64,000 nt of DNA from Gammaproteobacteria bacterium MFB021. GTDB taxonomy: Bacteria > Pseudomonadota > Gammaproteobacteria > Pseudomonadales > Halomonadaceae. The notes under the pieces are model-generated. The model did no database searches and was not told the origin of the DNA. It saw nothing but the letters and a program-made list of their open reading frames with translations. Below are positions 34,363 to 44,741 of the stretch, piece by piece (the first letter of the stretch is position 1; each line of letters begins with the position of its first letter). The translations under genes were made by a program, and so were the position numbers. The stretch spans positions 40,001 to 104,000 of the forward strand of contig JNVT01000030.1 of the NCBI GenBank assembly GCA_000737985.1, read 5' to 3'.

Positions 34363-37266
34363 ATGAGCGACTACAAGCACACGCTGAATCTGCCCTCGAC
34401 CGATTTCCCCATGCGCGGCAATCTGCCGGCCCGCGAGCCGGCGCGTATCGCGCAGTGGAACGATCTGCGCCTCTACGCCAAGCTGCGTGAGACGCGCCGT
34501 GGACGCGAGCGCTTCGTGCTCCACGATGGCCCTCCCTACGCCAACGGCAGCATTCATATCGGTCATGCGGTCAACAAGCTGCTCAAGGATTTCATCGTCA
34601 GGTCGAAGAACCTGGCCGGTTTCGATGCCCCCTACGTGCCCGGCTGGGACTGCCACGGCCTGCCCATCGAGCACAAGGTCGAGACCACCCACGGCAAGCA
34701 TCTGCCCGCTGACCAGGCCCGCGCGCTGTGCCGCGAGTATGCCGCGGCCCAGGTCGAGGTGCAGAAAGAGGGCTTCGTGCGCCTGGGCGTCCAGGGCGAC
34801 TGGGACCACCCCTACCTGACCATGAACTTCGCCAACGAGGCCGGCGAGATCCGGGCCCTGGCCGAGATGGTCAAGGGTGGCTATGTGTTCAAGGGGCTCA
34901 AGCCGGTCAACTGGTGCTTCGATTGCGGCTCGGCGCTGGCCGAGGCGGAGGTCGAGTATCAGGACAAGCAGTCCGATGCGATCGACGTCGCCTTCCCCTG
35001 CGCCCAGCCCGAGGCGCTGGCCGCGGCCTTCGGCCTCGACGCGCTGCCCAAGCCGGCCAGCGCGGTGATCTGGACCACCACCCCCTGGACCATCCCGGCC
35101 AACCAGGCGCTGAACGTGCACCCGGAGTTCACCTACGCCCTGGTCGATACCGGTGAGCGCCTGCTGCTGCTGGCCGAGGAGCTGGTGGAGAGCTGCCTGG
35201 CGCGCTATGGGCTCGCGGGCGAGACCCTCGCCACCGCGTCCGGGGCGAGCCTGGAACACATCGCCTTCGAGCATCCGCTGGCCGCGGTCGACGCAGGCTA
35301 CGCGCGGCGCTCGCCGCTCTATCTGGCCGACTACGTCGAGCTGGGCGCGGGCACTGGCATCGTGCACTCGGCGCCGGCCTACGGCGAGGATGACTTCGTC
35401 ACCTGCCGCGCCTACGGCATGGACTTCGACGAGATCCTCAATCCGGTGCAGAGCAACGGCGTCTATGTCGACGATCTCGCGCTGTTCGGCGGCCAGATGA
35501 TCTGGAAGGCCAACCCGCAGATCGTCACCGCCCTCGATGAGGCGGGCGCGCTTCTCGGCCACGAGAAGATCACCCATAGCTATATGCACTGCTGGCGCCA
35601 CAAGACGCCGGTGATCTACCGCGCCACGGCGCAGTGGTTCGTCGGCATGGATCGCCAGGGACCGGACGGCCGCACGCTGCGCGAAACGGCGCTGGCGGGC
35701 GTCGAGGCGACCGACTTCATTCCCGCCTGGGGCAAGGCGCGGCTGCACAGCATGATCGCCAATCGCCCCGATTGGTGCATCTCGCGCCAGCGCAACTGGG
35801 GCGTGCCGATCCCGTTCTTCCTGCACAAGGCCAGCGGTGAGCTGCACCCGCGCACCGTCGAGTTGATGGAGGCGGTGGCAAGCCGCGTCGAGGTCGAGGG
35901 GATCGATGCCTGGTTCAAGCTCGACCCCAGTGAGCTGCTGGGTGACGAGGCCGCCGACTACGACAAGGTCACCGATACGCTCGACGTGTGGTTCGACTCC
36001 GGTACCACCCACTGGCACGTGCTGCGCGGCTCGCACCCGCTCGGCCACGACTCACTTGGTTACGACTCACTTGGTCACGACACCGGGCCGCGGGCGGATC
36101 TCTATCTCGAAGGCTCGGATCAGCACCGCGGCTGGTTCCACTCGTCGCTGCTCACCGGCAGCGCCATCGACGGCCACGCCCCCTACAAGGCGCTGCTGAC
36201 CCACGGCTTCACCGTCGACGAGAAGGGCCGCAAGATGTCCAAGTCGCTGGGCAACGTGGTCGCGCCGCAGCAGGTGATGGACAAGCTGGGCGCCGACATC
36301 CTGCGCCTGTGGGTCGCCTCCACCGACTACTCCGGCGAGATGGCGGTCTCCGATGAGATCCTCAAGCGCACCGCCGACGTCTACCGGCGTATCCGCAATA
36401 CCTCACGCTTCCTGCTCGCCAACTTGAACGGCTTCGATCCGGCGGAACACGCGGTCGCAAGCGATGCCATGCTGGCGCTCGACCGCTGGGCGGTGGACCG
36501 CGCCGCGGTGCTGCAGGCGCGCATCGAGCGTGCCTATGCCGAGTACCGTTTCCGCGACGTCTACCAGCAGGTGCACGACTTCTGTGCGCGTGACATGGGC
36601 GGCTTCTATCTCGACATCATCAAGGATCGCCAGTACACCACCCAGCCCGACTCGCTGGCGCGCCGAAGCTGCCAGACCGCGCTCTACCATATCGTCGAGG
36701 CGCTGGCGCGCTGGATCGCGCCGATCCTCGCCTTCACCGCCGAGGAGATCTACGAGAACATCCCCGGCGCCCGCGGCGAGAGCGTGCATCTGGAGACCTA
36801 CTACAGCGGCCTGTTCACGCTGCCGGCGGATGCCGCCAAGCTCCCCCCCGAGCAGGCGGGGATGGACCGCGACTTCTGGGAGCGGGTGATCCAGGTCAAG
36901 CAGGCGGTCAACAAGCAGCTCGAAGCGGCGCGCAACGAGGGCGTGATCAAGGGCGCTCTGGACAGCGAGGTGACGCTCTACGTCGACGAGGCGCTGCATG
37001 CGCTGCTGTCGCGCTTCGAGGACGAGCTGCGTTTTGTGCTGATCACCTCCGAGGCGACCCTTGCGCCGCTGGCCGAAGGTGGCGATGCCCAGCCGACCGA
37101 GCTCGACGGGCTCAAGCTGGCGGTGCGTCTGAGCCCTTACGACAAGGACGAGCGCAGCTGGGAGCGGCGTGCCGACGTGGGCGCCGATCCTGAGCACCCG
37201 ACGCTCTCGGCCCGCTCCATCGCCAACCTGCCGGGTGGCCCGGGTGAGGTACGCCGTTTTGCCTGA
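34363..37266 (+). CDS. ileS: Isoleucyl-tRNA synthetase (bacterial type, zinc ligands missing)
   Basis: IleRS charges tRNA-Ile. The 967-residue class I synthetase (E. coli 938) has HIGH at 65-68, the CP1 editing domain ([13 protein letters not shown]), [15 protein letters not shown], and KMSKS at 624-628. The C-terminal zinc-binding module keeps its overall alignment (W933, DVG, final RRFA), but the four ligand cysteines are Asp929, Ser932, Ser949 and Ser952, at exactly the usual 3-17-3 spacing. Residues 560-574 hold a tandem [15 protein letters not shown] insertion from a 15-bp DNA triplication. No Shine-Dalgarno sequence precedes the ATG; the leader is made of 21-bp repeats. It lies between ribF and lspA in the conserved order. 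Confidence 0.96.
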   Translation: MSDYKHTLNLPSTDFPMRGNLPAREPARIAQWNDLRLYAKLRETRRGRERFVLHDGPPYANGSIHIGHAVNKLLKDFIVRSKNLAGFDAPYVPGWDCHGLPIEHKVETTHGKHLPADQARALCREYAAAQVEVQKEGFVRLGVQGDWDHPYLTMNFANEAGEIRALAEMVKGGYVFKGLKPVNWCFDCGSALAEAEVEYQDKQSDAIDVAFPCAQPEALAAAFGLDALPKPASAVIWTTTPWTIPANQALNVHPEFTYALVDTGERLLLLAEELVESCLARYGLAGETLATASGASLEHIAFEHPLAAVDAGYARRSPLYLADYVELGAGTGIVHSAPAYGEDDFVTCRAYGMDFDEILNPVQSNGVYVDDLALFGGQMIWKANPQIVTALDEAGALLGHEKITHSYMHCWRHKTPVIYRATAQWFVGMDRQGPDGRTLRETALAGVEATDFIPAWGKARLHSMIANRPDWCISRQRNWGVPIPFFLHKASGELHPRTVELMEAVASRVEVEGIDAWFKLDPSELLGDEAADYDKVTDTLDVWFDSGTTHWHVLRGSHPLGHDSLGYDSLGHDTGPRADLYLEGSDQHRGWFHSSLLTGSAIDGHAPYKALLTHGFTVDEKGRKMSKSLGNVVAPQQVMDKLGADILRLWVASTDYSGEMAVSDEILKRTADVYRRIRNTSRFLLANLNGFDPAEHAVASDAMLALDRWAVDRAAVLQARIERAYAEYRFRDVYQQVHDFCARDMGGFYLDIIKDRQYTTQPDSLARRSCQTALYHIVEALARWIAPILAFTAEEIYENIPGARGESVHLETYYSGLFTLPADAAKLPPEQAGMDRDFWERVIQVKQAVNKQLEAARNEGVIKGALDSEVTLYVDEALHALLSRFEDELRFVLITSEATLAPLAEGGDAQPTELDGLKLAVRLSPYDKDERSWERRADVGADPEHPTLSARSIANLPGGPGEVRRFA
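36040..36084 (+). repeat. 15-bp in-frame triplication inside ileS
   Basis: Three adjacent 15-bp units encode [10 protein letters not shown] and LGHDT between the conserved WFDSGTTH and [13 protein letters not shown] motifs. Confidence 0.9.
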
Positions 37267-37312
37267 CGTCAACGCTACCTCCCGTTCCGGTCACCGCGCC
37301 GACGCCGCGCGC

Positions 37313-37828
37313 ATGCGGCGTCCGCTGCGCTGGCTGTGGCTGTCGCTGCTGGTCATCGTGCTCGATCTGGGCATCAAGGCGCTGGCCACGGCGCACCTCG
37401 ACTACGGCCGGCCGCTCGAGGTGCTGCCGGTGTTCAATCTGACGCTTTTGCACAATACCGGCGCCGCCTTCAGCTTTCTCGCCGAGCACGCCGGCTGGCA
37501 GCGCTGGCTGTTCGCGCTGATCGCGACCGGTGCCAGCGTCGGGCTGACGCTGTGGCTTACCCGGCTCAAGCGTGACGAGACGCTCACCGCGATCTCGCTG
37601 GCGCTGGTGATCGGCGGTGCCATCGGCAACCTCTACGACCGCCTGGTCCACGGCTACGTGGTCGACTATCTGTCGTTCCACTGGGGCGGCTACTATTTTC
37701 CGGCTTTCAATCTGGCCGACAGCGCCATCACCCTCGGCGCCATCGGCCTGATCCTGCAGTCGCTGTTCGAGTCCCGGCGCGGGGCCAAGGCGGGCGCGGC
37801 GGGGACCGACGAGGAGAACACCCGATGA
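37313..37828 (+). CDS. lspA: Lipoprotein signal peptidase
   Basis: LspA removes signal peptides of prolipoproteins after lipidation. The 171-residue inner-membrane protein has four helices and the aspartyl peptidase motifs: NTGAAFSFL, GGAIGNLYDRLVHGYVVDYL and FPAFNLADSAI with the two catalytic Asp. The ATG at 37313 gives MRRPLRWLWL; a TTG at 37259 overlapping the ileS stop, with GAGG upstream, would give 189 residues and is a real alternative. The stop overlaps fkpB as ATGA. Confidence 0.92.
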   Translation: MRRPLRWLWLSLLVIVLDLGIKALATAHLDYGRPLEVLPVFNLTLLHNTGAAFSFLAEHAGWQRWLFALIATGASVGLTLWLTRLKRDETLTAISLALVIGGAIGNLYDRLVHGYVVDYLSFHWGGYYFPAFNLADSAITLGAIGLILQSLFESRRGAKAGAAGTDEENTR

Positions 37829-38292
37829 CACGCGATGATCAGCCAGCCGACGGCCGTTACCGGGTCGGCGAGGGCATGGAAGTGACCCTGCACTTCACGG
37901 TGAAACTCGAGGATGGCCAGGTGGTCGACTCCACCCGCGACAAGCAGCCGGCGACCTTCCAGGTCGGTGACGGCAACCTGCCGCCGGGCTTCGAGGCGCC
38001 GATGAGCGGGCTGGCGGCGGGCGAGAGCGGGAGCTATACGGTGTCGCCGGAGCACGCCTTCGGCCAGCACAACCCGCAGAACGTCCAGCGTCTGGCCCGC
38101 GACAGCTTCGAGGAGGCGGTCGAGCCGGGCATGGTGATGTCCTTTGCCGATCCCGCCGGCGGCGAGCTGCCGGGCGTGATCGCCAGCGTCGACGAGCGCC
38201 ATGTCGAGGTGGACTTCAATCATCCGCTGGCGGGGCGTACCCTGACCTTCGACGTCGAGATTCTCGACGTGCGTCCGGCCACCACCCATTGA
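37825..38292 (+). CDS. fkpB: FKBP-type peptidyl-prolyl isomerase (SlpA-like)
   Basis: This prolyl isomerase/chaperone of the SlpA subfamily is 155 residues long. It has the FKBP half-domain with the inserted-flap (IF) segment: [47 protein letters not shown] and [18 protein letters not shown]. It overlaps lspA by four bases and precedes ispH after 70 bases, the order found in E. coli and Pseudomonas. Confidence 0.95.
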   Translation: MTRDDQPADGRYRVGEGMEVTLHFTVKLEDGQVVDSTRDKQPATFQVGDGNLPPGFEAPMSGLAAGESGSYTVSPEHAFGQHNPQNVQRLARDSFEEAVEPGMVMSFADPAGGELPGVIASVDERHVEVDFNHPLAGRTLTFDVEILDVRPATTH

Positions 38293-38362
38293 GGCAGCCC
38301 GGCCCGCCCGCCCGCGGGCGGCCGGCGTCAGCCCCGAGTCAGCGCTCCGGCGCGAGGTTTCC

Positions 38363-39364
38363 ATGACACAGGATCAGCCCACTACCCAGCCATCGGCGCG
38401 CCCCCCGCTGCAGATCAAGCTGGCCAATCCCCGCGGGTTCTGCGCCGGGGTCGACCGCGCCATCGACATCGTCAATCGCGCGCTCGACGTGTTCGGACCG
38501 CCGATCTACGTGCGCCATGAGGTGGTTCACAACCGTTTCGTGGTCGACAGCCTGCGCGAGCGCGGGGCGGTGTTCGTCGAGGAGCTGCATGAGGTGCCCG
38601 ACGACGTGATCGTGATCTTCTCCGCCCACGGGGTATCACAGGCGGTGCAGCAGGAAGCCGAGCAGCGCGGGCTCAAGGTGTTCGATGCCACCTGCCCGCT
38701 GGTGACCAAGGTGCACATGGAAGTGCTGCGCTACGCCAAGCGCGGTCAGGAGTGCATTCTGATCGGCCACGCCGGTCACCCCGAGGTCGAGGGCACCATG
38801 GGGCGCTATGACACCCGCTACGGCGGCGCCATCTATCTGGTCGAGGACGAGCAGGACGTGCGCGAGCTGCCGGTGCGCGACCCCTCGCAACTGGCCTTCG
38901 TCACCCAGACCACGCTGTCGATGGACGATACCGCCAAGGTGATCGATGCCCTGCGCGAGCGCTTCCCCGAGATCCAGGGGCCGCGCAAGGATGACATCTG
39001 CTACGCCACCCAGAACCGCCAGGACGCGGTGCGCGAACTGGCCCAGGGCAGCGAACTGGTGCTGGTGGTGGGCAGCGTCAACAGCTCCAACTCCAATCGC
39101 CTGCGCGAGCTGGCCGAGCGCATGGGTACCCCGGCGCATTTGATCGACGACGCCAGCCAGATCGATGCCGCCTGGCTCGAGGGCGTGGCCAGTATCGGCA
39201 TCACCGCCGGCGCCAGCGCCCCCGAGGTGCTGGTGAAAGGCGTGATCGAACGCCTTACCGAGCTGGGTGCCGCGCCGCCCGAGGAACTCGATGGGCGCGC
39301 CGAGACCATTACCTTCTCGATGCCGCGCGAGCTGCGTGAGCAGGTCATCGTCAGCGAAGCGTGA
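38363..39364 (+). CDS. ispH: 4-hydroxy-3-methylbut-2-enyl diphosphate reductase
   Basis: IspH is the iron-sulfur enzyme for the last MEP-pathway step, giving IPP and DMAPP. The 333-residue protein has the three cluster cysteines in GFCAGVDRA (Cys27), [11 protein letters not shown] and [11 protein letters not shown], and the conserved HEVVHN and [10 protein letters not shown] segments. An N-terminal extension of about 15 residues precedes the family start. It closes the ileS-lspA-fkpB-ispH group. Confidence 0.97.
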   Translation: MTQDQPTTQPSARPPLQIKLANPRGFCAGVDRAIDIVNRALDVFGPPIYVRHEVVHNRFVVDSLRERGAVFVEELHEVPDDVIVIFSAHGVSQAVQQEAEQRGLKVFDATCPLVTKVHMEVLRYAKRGQECILIGHAGHPEVEGTMGRYDTRYGGAIYLVEDEQDVRELPVRDPSQLAFVTQTTLSMDDTAKVIDALRERFPEIQGPRKDDICYATQNRQDAVRELAQGSELVLVVGSVNSSNSNRLRELAERMGTPAHLIDDASQIDAAWLEGVASIGITAGASAPEVLVKGVIERLTELGAAPPEELDGRAETITFSMPRELREQVIVSEA

Positions 39365-39416
39365 TCGCACCCTAAACTCCCTCTCTTTTTGGCCGATACA
39401 GGGTAAACAAATGTAA

Positions 39417-39480
39417 CCGCCGGCACTGCCGGCGGCCTTTACCCTCTCGGCCGTCGCTTGTCCGACGGCTCTCCGCGGAG
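39417..39480 (+). other. Series of hairpins after ispH, possibly a diverged copy of the 75/76-bp repeat
   Basis: CCGCCGGC/GCCGGCGG (39417-39435), CCGTCG/CGACGG (39451-39468) and CTCCGCGGAG (39471-39480) follow each other as in the ssb and rpsT repeats, and ACCCTCTCGGCCGTCGC resembles their core. The first hairpin, followed by CCTTTACC, could be a weak ispH terminator. Confidence 0.4.
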
Positions 39481-39486
39481 CCGGGT

Positions 39487-39996
39487 GTGCCCCAGTGTCC
39501 TCACGGCTTGCGCCAACAGCGCGGCCTCTCGCTCATCGAAGTCCTCGTTGCCATGCTGGTCTTCAGCATTGGTCTGCTGGGGACCGCGCAGCTGTTGGCA
39601 CAGCAGCAGCGGTTGGGGCAGGAGGCCAGCCACCGCGCCATGGCGACGATCATGGCGGAGGACCTGCTCGAACGCGCCAAGCTCGCCCCCGATCGCAGCC
39701 AGCGTTTTGCCGGCAACTATGAGCCGAGCCAATCCAGCAATAGCTCTCAGCAGAACGCGCAGCCCGCCGGCCTCAAGTCCTGGATGGCGGCCTGGGCGCC
39801 GCGCGCCGCGCTGCCCGACCCGCGAGTATGTGTCAGTGCGCCGGCGACGGGTGCCGCCGGCAACCTCGCCGTCACCCTGGTGTGGTACTCGCGCATCGCA
39901 CTGACCGCGCCGTCACAGCTGCCGGCGTGCGTCAGCGCCCGGGGGAGCGCCAACCATCAGCGCTGGGTGACACTCGTGGCCTGGGTGGGTGGCTGA
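39487..39996 (+). CDS. pilV: Type IV pilus minor pilin PilV-like
   Basis: This minor pilin (169 residues) primes pilus assembly. It has a short leader and a prepilin peptidase site QRG-LSLIEVLVAML with Glu5, followed by the long hydrophobic helix. The rest is a small globular domain with two Cys (CVSAP, PACVSA) that may form a disulfide. The GTG start at 39487 has GGAG upstream. It is the first gene of the pilV-W-X-Y1-E cluster and overlaps pilW by TGATG. Confidence 0.85.
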   Translation: MPQCPHGLRQQRGLSLIEVLVAMLVFSIGLLGTAQLLAQQQRLGQEASHRAMATIMAEDLLERAKLAPDRSQRFAGNYEPSQSSNSSQQNAQPAGLKSWMAAWAPRAALPDPRVCVSAPATGAAGNLAVTLVWYSRIALTAPSQLPACVSARGSANHQRWVTLVAWVGG

Positions 39997-40934
39997 TGGC
40001 GTGGCCTGGCGAAAGACGTGGCGGCGCGAGGCGTCAGGCCGGGGCGACGCTGATCGAGCTGATGATTGCGATGGCGATCGGCCTGGTGATGATCCTGGCG
40101 CTGACGCGGGTCTATCTCGCCAGCGCCGAAAGTGCCGCTGATGCCACCGCGCAGGCCAGCCTGATGGACAAGGCGCGTCTGCTCCAGGAGCGCTTCAACA
40201 CCGAGTTCCGCCGTGCCGACTTCTGGGGGCGCGTGCCTGCCGACGCCGAGCGCCGGGGCACGCTCACCCTGACCAGTGACTGCGGCGGCGACTTCGCCTT
40301 CGGACGCGGCGCCCAGGCGGCCTCCGACCGGCCGCTGGGGGTGTGGGCGTCGACCACGCAGCCCAAGGACTGCAAATTGCAGAGCCCGCTGGCCAATCAG
40401 ACGTATGTGGTGATCCGCTACGCCGCCGAGCCGTGCGCGGCCGCTGGCTGCGGTGGCCCGGCGCTGAAGAGCTTCTACCCCTTCGCGAGCTTTTTCGATG
40501 GCTCCGCGCCGGCCGAGCCACAGCGTGCGGATGCCACTGACTTCTGGCGCTATGGCGGCAGTCTCTACTACCTCAGCCAAAACAGTGGTGACACCGCGCT
40601 GTGGCGGCTGCGACTCGTCGGTAACGGTTTGAGTAACCAGGAGGTGCTGGAGGGGGTCGAGGCGCTGGCCTACCGCTGGTACGTGGCCAACGCCGGTGGT
40701 AGCGGGGGGAGCTGGCAGAGCAGCGCCAACCTGAGCGCGGCGATGGCGCCACGCATCCAGGCGGCACAGATCGAGGCGGTGGTCTCGGTGGCCACTCGCG
40801 CCACCTATCAGGATTCGCGCCAGTACACGCTGAGCGACGGCACTCAGGTCGCGCCGGTACGCGGCCGGCGCTATCGGGAACTCGCCTTCGTGGTACCGCT
40901 GGAGATGCATCGGCCGGGAGGCGGCAATGGTTGA
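39996..40934 (+). CDS. pilW: Type IV pilus minor pilin PilW-like
   Basis: This 312-residue minor pilin has the leader MAWPGERRGGARRQAG followed by ATLIELMIAMAIGLVMILAL, with the prepilin peptidase site after Gly and Glu5. The +1 residue is Ala, not the more usual Phe or Met. Cys pairs (SDCGGDF, KDC, PCAAAGC) suggest disulfides in the globular domain. Overlaps with pilV and pilX (8 bases) show coupled expression. Confidence 0.87.
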   Translation: MAWPGERRGGARRQAGATLIELMIAMAIGLVMILALTRVYLASAESAADATAQASLMDKARLLQERFNTEFRRADFWGRVPADAERRGTLTLTSDCGGDFAFGRGAQAASDRPLGVWASTTQPKDCKLQSPLANQTYVVIRYAAEPCAAAGCGGPALKSFYPFASFFDGSAPAEPQRADATDFWRYGGSLYYLSQNSGDTALWRLRLVGNGLSNQEVLEGVEALAYRWYVANAGGSGGSWQSSANLSAAMAPRIQAAQIEAVVSVATRATYQDSRQYTLSDGTQVAPVRGRRYRELAFVVPLEMHRPGGGNG

Positions 40935-41412
40935 GTGTCGCGGGCCCCATGCCCAGCGCGGCGTAGCGCTGCTCATGAGTCTGATCTTTCTGCTGCTGCT
41001 GGCGATCGTGGCGGCGGCGCTGGCCGAAACCCTGGCGACCCAGAACCGTCTCGGCGTGGCGCATCAGCAGGCGCGCACGTTGTTTCAGTCACTGCACGGT
41101 GTGCTCGACGCGGCCAGCCACGAGCAGGCAGCGCTACGCGCGCAGTCCCAGAGCGCCCAGCCCGGCACGTCGCAGGCGTGGCAGGGCAGTCCCCCGACGC
41201 TGCCCACGGGGAGCCAGCTCAGCATCGAACTGCTGCGCGCTGCTCATACCTGCCTGGTGCCCGGCTACTCCAGCGGTAGCTGCCTGCCGCTGGAGCTCGA
41301 CGCCAGCGGCACCCGCGGCGCCTCCGAGGTCAACGCCCGCCAGGTGCTGGGGCTGCGGATCGAGACGGTGGATGTGACATCGGGAGGGGACGGCCGTGCC
41401 GGTATCTTCTAA
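40927..41412 (+). CDS. pilX: Type IV pilus assembly protein PilX-like
   Basis: The 161-residue protein has the PilX N-terminal pattern QRGVALLMSLIFLLLLAI with no Glu5 (Ser/Leu in its place region), typical of PilX/GspK-like minor pilins. Two Cys (HTCLVPG, GSCLPL) are in the globular part. The start ATG overlaps pilW by eight bases, and its end overlaps pilY1 by 17 bases. Confidence 0.83.
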   Translation: MVECRGPHAQRGVALLMSLIFLLLLAIVAAALAETLATQNRLGVAHQQARTLFQSLHGVLDAASHEQAALRAQSQSAQPGTSQAWQGSPPTLPTGSQLSIELLRAAHTCLVPGYSSGSCLPLELDASGTRGASEVNARQVLGLRIETVDVTSGGDGRAGIF

Positions 41413-44400
41413 GCATGCCATTCGCAGCCGGTCCGGCGCGGCGACGCTGGCGCGGCTGGCGCTGTGCTGGATGCTGCTGACCGCGCTGTGCCTGGCGCTG
41501 CCGGCAGGCGCCGACGATACCGATATCTACCGCAGTCTCTACGATATCGAGTCGCGCGGGGCCAAGCCGCAGGTGATGATCCTGTTCGACACCTCCGGCA
41601 GCATGCGCGATGTGGTCGCCGGCAGCGGTGGCAACGACAGCAAGATCAACATCGCCAAGTCGGTGATCGACGCACTGGTGAGCAACAATCCCCAGGTCGA
41701 CTTCGGGCTGACGATCTTCAACTACAACGGCTATCTGCCGGACGGTGGGCGGGTCATCTATCCACTGCCCGGCAGCGAGAAGAGCGGGAGCGATGAGCAG
41801 CGCGCGGCGCTGCAGCAGACGCTGGATGATCTCGACCCGGTGACCTCGACGCCGCTGTGCGAGACCTACTACGAGATCTTCCGCTACCTGAAAGGCGAGC
41901 GGCCGCTCTACGGCACCCAGCCCCGTATCTACCCTGACCTCAACCCGCCCTATAGCCGCGATGCGCTCGACGGCGACGGCCGCAATTCACCCTATCGCTC
42001 GCCGCTGCGCCCGTGCGAGCCGCTCTACCTGATCTACATGACCGACGGCGTGCCGCAGCACGATACCGCCGCCAATGCCGCCATCTCATGGCTGGTGGGC
42101 GGTAGCGACTTTTATCATGGCTGCGATGACTACGCCGCGATCGACGGTTTCTCGCGGCCAACGCGTGAGCGCAACTGCATGCCGGAGCTGGCCTACTACA
42201 TGCAGCAGTTGGAGACCTTCTCTCAGGGGAATATCCCGCGCGGGCCGGTGACCACCTATACCATCGGCTTCGATACCGATCAGCGTTTGCTGGTCGACAG
42301 TGCCAGCCCGCTCAACCTGGCGCCGGGCAAGACCTGCCCCACACCGCGCCGGGACACCCGTTACCATGGCCGCGACGCCTGCGTGGGCTATTTCACCGCG
42401 GCCAATTCGGCCCAGCTCTATGCTGCCTTCCAGGGCGCCATCGACGACGTGCTCTCGCGCAGCACCACCTTCTCGGCGCCGGCGGTCTCCGCCGCCTTTA
42501 CCAACAACACCCAGAGCCTGGACCGGCTCTACCTGCCGCGCTTTCTGCCGCGCAACACGCCGCGCTGGAGCGGCAACGTCAAGCGGCTCCGCTTCGTCTC
42601 GCAGCAATCCTGGAAGGACGTACGCGGCAATCAGGCGTTCGATACCCAGACCGGCGATATTCTCAAGAGCGCCTACACCTGGTGGTCCGGCAGCGACGGG
42701 CTCGCGCTGAAGACGCCGGACGGCAACACGGTCGAGGCCGGCGGCGTGGGCGCGCTGCTGCGTCAAGCCGTGGGCGGTGCGCTCGCCAAGGAGACCGGTG
42801 CCGACGGGCGTCATGTCTTTACCCAGGCGCAGGGGGCGTTGCGTCCGCTGGCGCTGTCGTCCCAATCCAGTTGGCTGGACGATCCGGCCAATTGGGGGTT
42901 GCCGAAATGGACCTCGAAAACCGAGATCGCCCGCTTGATCGCCTGGGCGCGCGGGGTGGACGTCGATGACGAGAATGGCGACGGCGTGCAGAACCAGGCC
43001 CGCCCATGGATTCTCGGCGATATCCTGCACAGCGACCCCATTGCGCTGAACTACGGCCGCCTCGACGGTGACGGCCGTGGCGACACCCGGGAGAAGCTCT
43101 ATCTCGCCTTCGGCACCAACGCCGGCTTCCTGCATTTCGTCGACGGTGACAGCGGCCAGGAGCAGTGGGCCTTCATGCCGCGGGCACTGGCGCCGCTACA
43201 GCCGACGCTGCGTGACAACCGGGAGGCTTCGGATGACGAACCGCGCCACCCCTATGGCGTCGATGGTCCAGCCGCCTTCGTGCGCATCGATGCCGATCGT
43301 GACGGGCGTATCACTTCCAACGGCGATGACCGCATGCTGCTGGCCTTCGGGCTGCGCCGCGGCGGGCGCGACTACTACGCACTCGATGTCACCAACCCGA
43401 CAACGCCGACGCTGGCCTGGCAGCTGAGCGCCAGCGGCGACTTCGCCGAACTCGGCCAGAGCTGGGCGGCGCCGACCCCGGCGCGGGTGCCAGGCCATGC
43501 CAACCCGGTGTTCGTGATCAGCGGTGGCTACGACCCCGGGCGTGACGACCCCGAACGCAATGCCAGCCAGGCGGATGGCCAGGGGCGCGCGCTGTATATC
43601 GTCGACGCCCTGACCGGCAAGCTCGTCTATCGGGCCGATTCCAGCACGCCCGGACGTTTCGTCGGCGATGATAGGTTTCGTCAGGCGCTGCCCGCCGCAC
43701 CGCGTGTGGTCGACAGCGACAATGACGGCGTCGCCGATCGTATCTATCTGTCCGACGTGGGCGGCAATCTGTGGCGGCTCGATCTCGCCGGCAGCGGCCC
43801 CGGCGACTGGCGGGTGCGCAAGATCGCGGCACTTGGTGGCACGGGCCAGGACAATCGGCGTTTCTTCACCAGCGTGGATTTCGTCGGGCTCGACGTCGAC
43901 GGCCGCCGCCAGGACCTGCTGCTGCTGGGCAGCGGTGATCGCGCCAACCCCAAGGCGGGCGGGGAGGGCAGCCAGGCGCCGGCGGTGCATGATGCCTTCT
44001 TCGCCGTGCGTGACCCGGTCAGCGTGGCGGCGGCGGAGGGGGGGAAGATCGAGCCGGTCAGCCTCGATCGGTTGACCGATATCAGCGACCAGCGTTTCTG
44101 CGACCCCCAGGCCGATAGTGGTGCTGAGCAGAGCGATGCCGACAAGCGCGGTGACGGCGCGCGGGCCTGCCTGCCGGCGTGGCAGTCGGGAGCGGGCTGG
44201 GTGCTCTATCTCGACCGCGGCTATAGCCTGCCGCTGACCGGGGCCAAGGTGCTTTCGCCGAGCGTCACCCTCGATGGTGGCGTCTACTTCTCCGCCTACG
44301 TGCCCGACCAGCCCGACTCGATCTGCGTGCCGGTGGTGGGGCGCAGCTACCTGTTCGGCATCGATCTGCTCACCGGCCTGGGCATCGGCGGCGCCGGTGG

Positions 44401-44620
44401 CGACGACGCCGAGCTGAAGAAGGGCGCGCGCGCGGTCGCGGCGGGGGAATATCTGCTGGGACGGCCGGCGGTGCTGGTGCGCGGCGACGCGCTCTATCTG
44501 CAGGGGATCGGTGCCGCTTCCCTGAAGAAGTTGATGAAAGCGGGTGCCGACGCGACCGGCGGGGGCATGCAGTTGCCCTATCGCGTGCGCCGCACCTACT
44601 GGTATGAACCGGTCCCGTGA
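41396..44620 (+). CDS. pilY1: Type IV pilus tip-associated adhesin PilY1
   Basis: PilY1 is the calcium-dependent tip adhesin and regulator of pilus retraction. The 1074-residue protein has a signal peptide (LALCWMLLTALCLALPAGA), an N-terminal von Willebrand A domain with the MIDAS motif FDTSGSM (residues about 62-68), and a C-terminal seven-bladed propeller (about 600-1050). The propeller carries the EF-hand-like calcium loops DADRDGRITSNGDD and DSDNDGVADRIYLSDVGG, as in P. aeruginosa PilY1. The start is GTG at 41396, inside pilX. About ten Cys are spread in the A domain. It lies between pilX and pilE as in Pseudomonas. Confidence 0.93.
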   Translation: MPVSSKHAIRSRSGAATLARLALCWMLLTALCLALPAGADDTDIYRSLYDIESRGAKPQVMILFDTSGSMRDVVAGSGGNDSKINIAKSVIDALVSNNPQVDFGLTIFNYNGYLPDGGRVIYPLPGSEKSGSDEQRAALQQTLDDLDPVTSTPLCETYYEIFRYLKGERPLYGTQPRIYPDLNPPYSRDALDGDGRNSPYRSPLRPCEPLYLIYMTDGVPQHDTAANAAISWLVGGSDFYHGCDDYAAIDGFSRPTRERNCMPELAYYMQQLETFSQGNIPRGPVTTYTIGFDTDQRLLVDSASPLNLAPGKTCPTPRRDTRYHGRDACVGYFTAANSAQLYAAFQGAIDDVLSRSTTFSAPAVSAAFTNNTQSLDRLYLPRFLPRNTPRWSGNVKRLRFVSQQSWKDVRGNQAFDTQTGDILKSAYTWWSGSDGLALKTPDGNTVEAGGVGALLRQAVGGALAKETGADGRHVFTQAQGALRPLALSSQSSWLDDPANWGLPKWTSKTEIARLIAWARGVDVDDENGDGVQNQARPWILGDILHSDPIALNYGRLDGDGRGDTREKLYLAFGTNAGFLHFVDGDSGQEQWAFMPRALAPLQPTLRDNREASDDEPRHPYGVDGPAAFVRIDADRDGRITSNGDDRMLLAFGLRRGGRDYYALDVTNPTTPTLAWQLSASGDFAELGQSWAAPTPARVPGHANPVFVISGGYDPGRDDPERNASQADGQGRALYIVDALTGKLVYRADSSTPGRFVGDDRFRQALPAAPRVVDSDNDGVADRIYLSDVGGNLWRLDLAGSGPGDWRVRKIAALGGTGQDNRRFFTSVDFVGLDVDGRRQDLLLLGSGDRANPKAGGEGSQAPAVHDAFFAVRDPVSVAAAEGGKIEPVSLDRLTDISDQRFCDPQADSGAEQSDADKRGDGARACLPAWQSGAGWVLYLDRGYSLPLTGAKVLSPSVTLDGGVYFSAYVPDQPDSICVPVVGRSYLFGIDLLTGLGIGGAGGDDAELKKGARAVAAGEYLLGRPAVLVRGDALYLQGIGAASLKKLMKAGADATGGGMQLPYRVRRTYWYEPVP

Positions 44621-44683
44621 TGTCGGCGCCCCATGACACCGGTAGCGTTAGTGCCGAATCGCCGTCGATCGCGACGGTACTCT

Positions 44684-44720
44684 CTTTTTCCTACTTCTTT
44701 TTCCTACTTCTTTTTCCTAC
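44684..44720 (+). repeat. 13-bp pyrimidine tandem repeat before pilE, nearly three copies
   Basis: CTTTTTCCTACTT is repeated at 44684, 44697 and (cut short) 44710, immediately upstream of the pilE ribosome-binding region. Confidence 0.9.
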
Positions 44721-44741
44721 CAGTCCGCGAACGGAGCCTTT

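Noticed and set aside
34075..36048. 657-codon open frame antisense to ileS
   Set aside because: Shadow of ileS; the translation includes the reversed 21-bp repeats and no recognisable domain.
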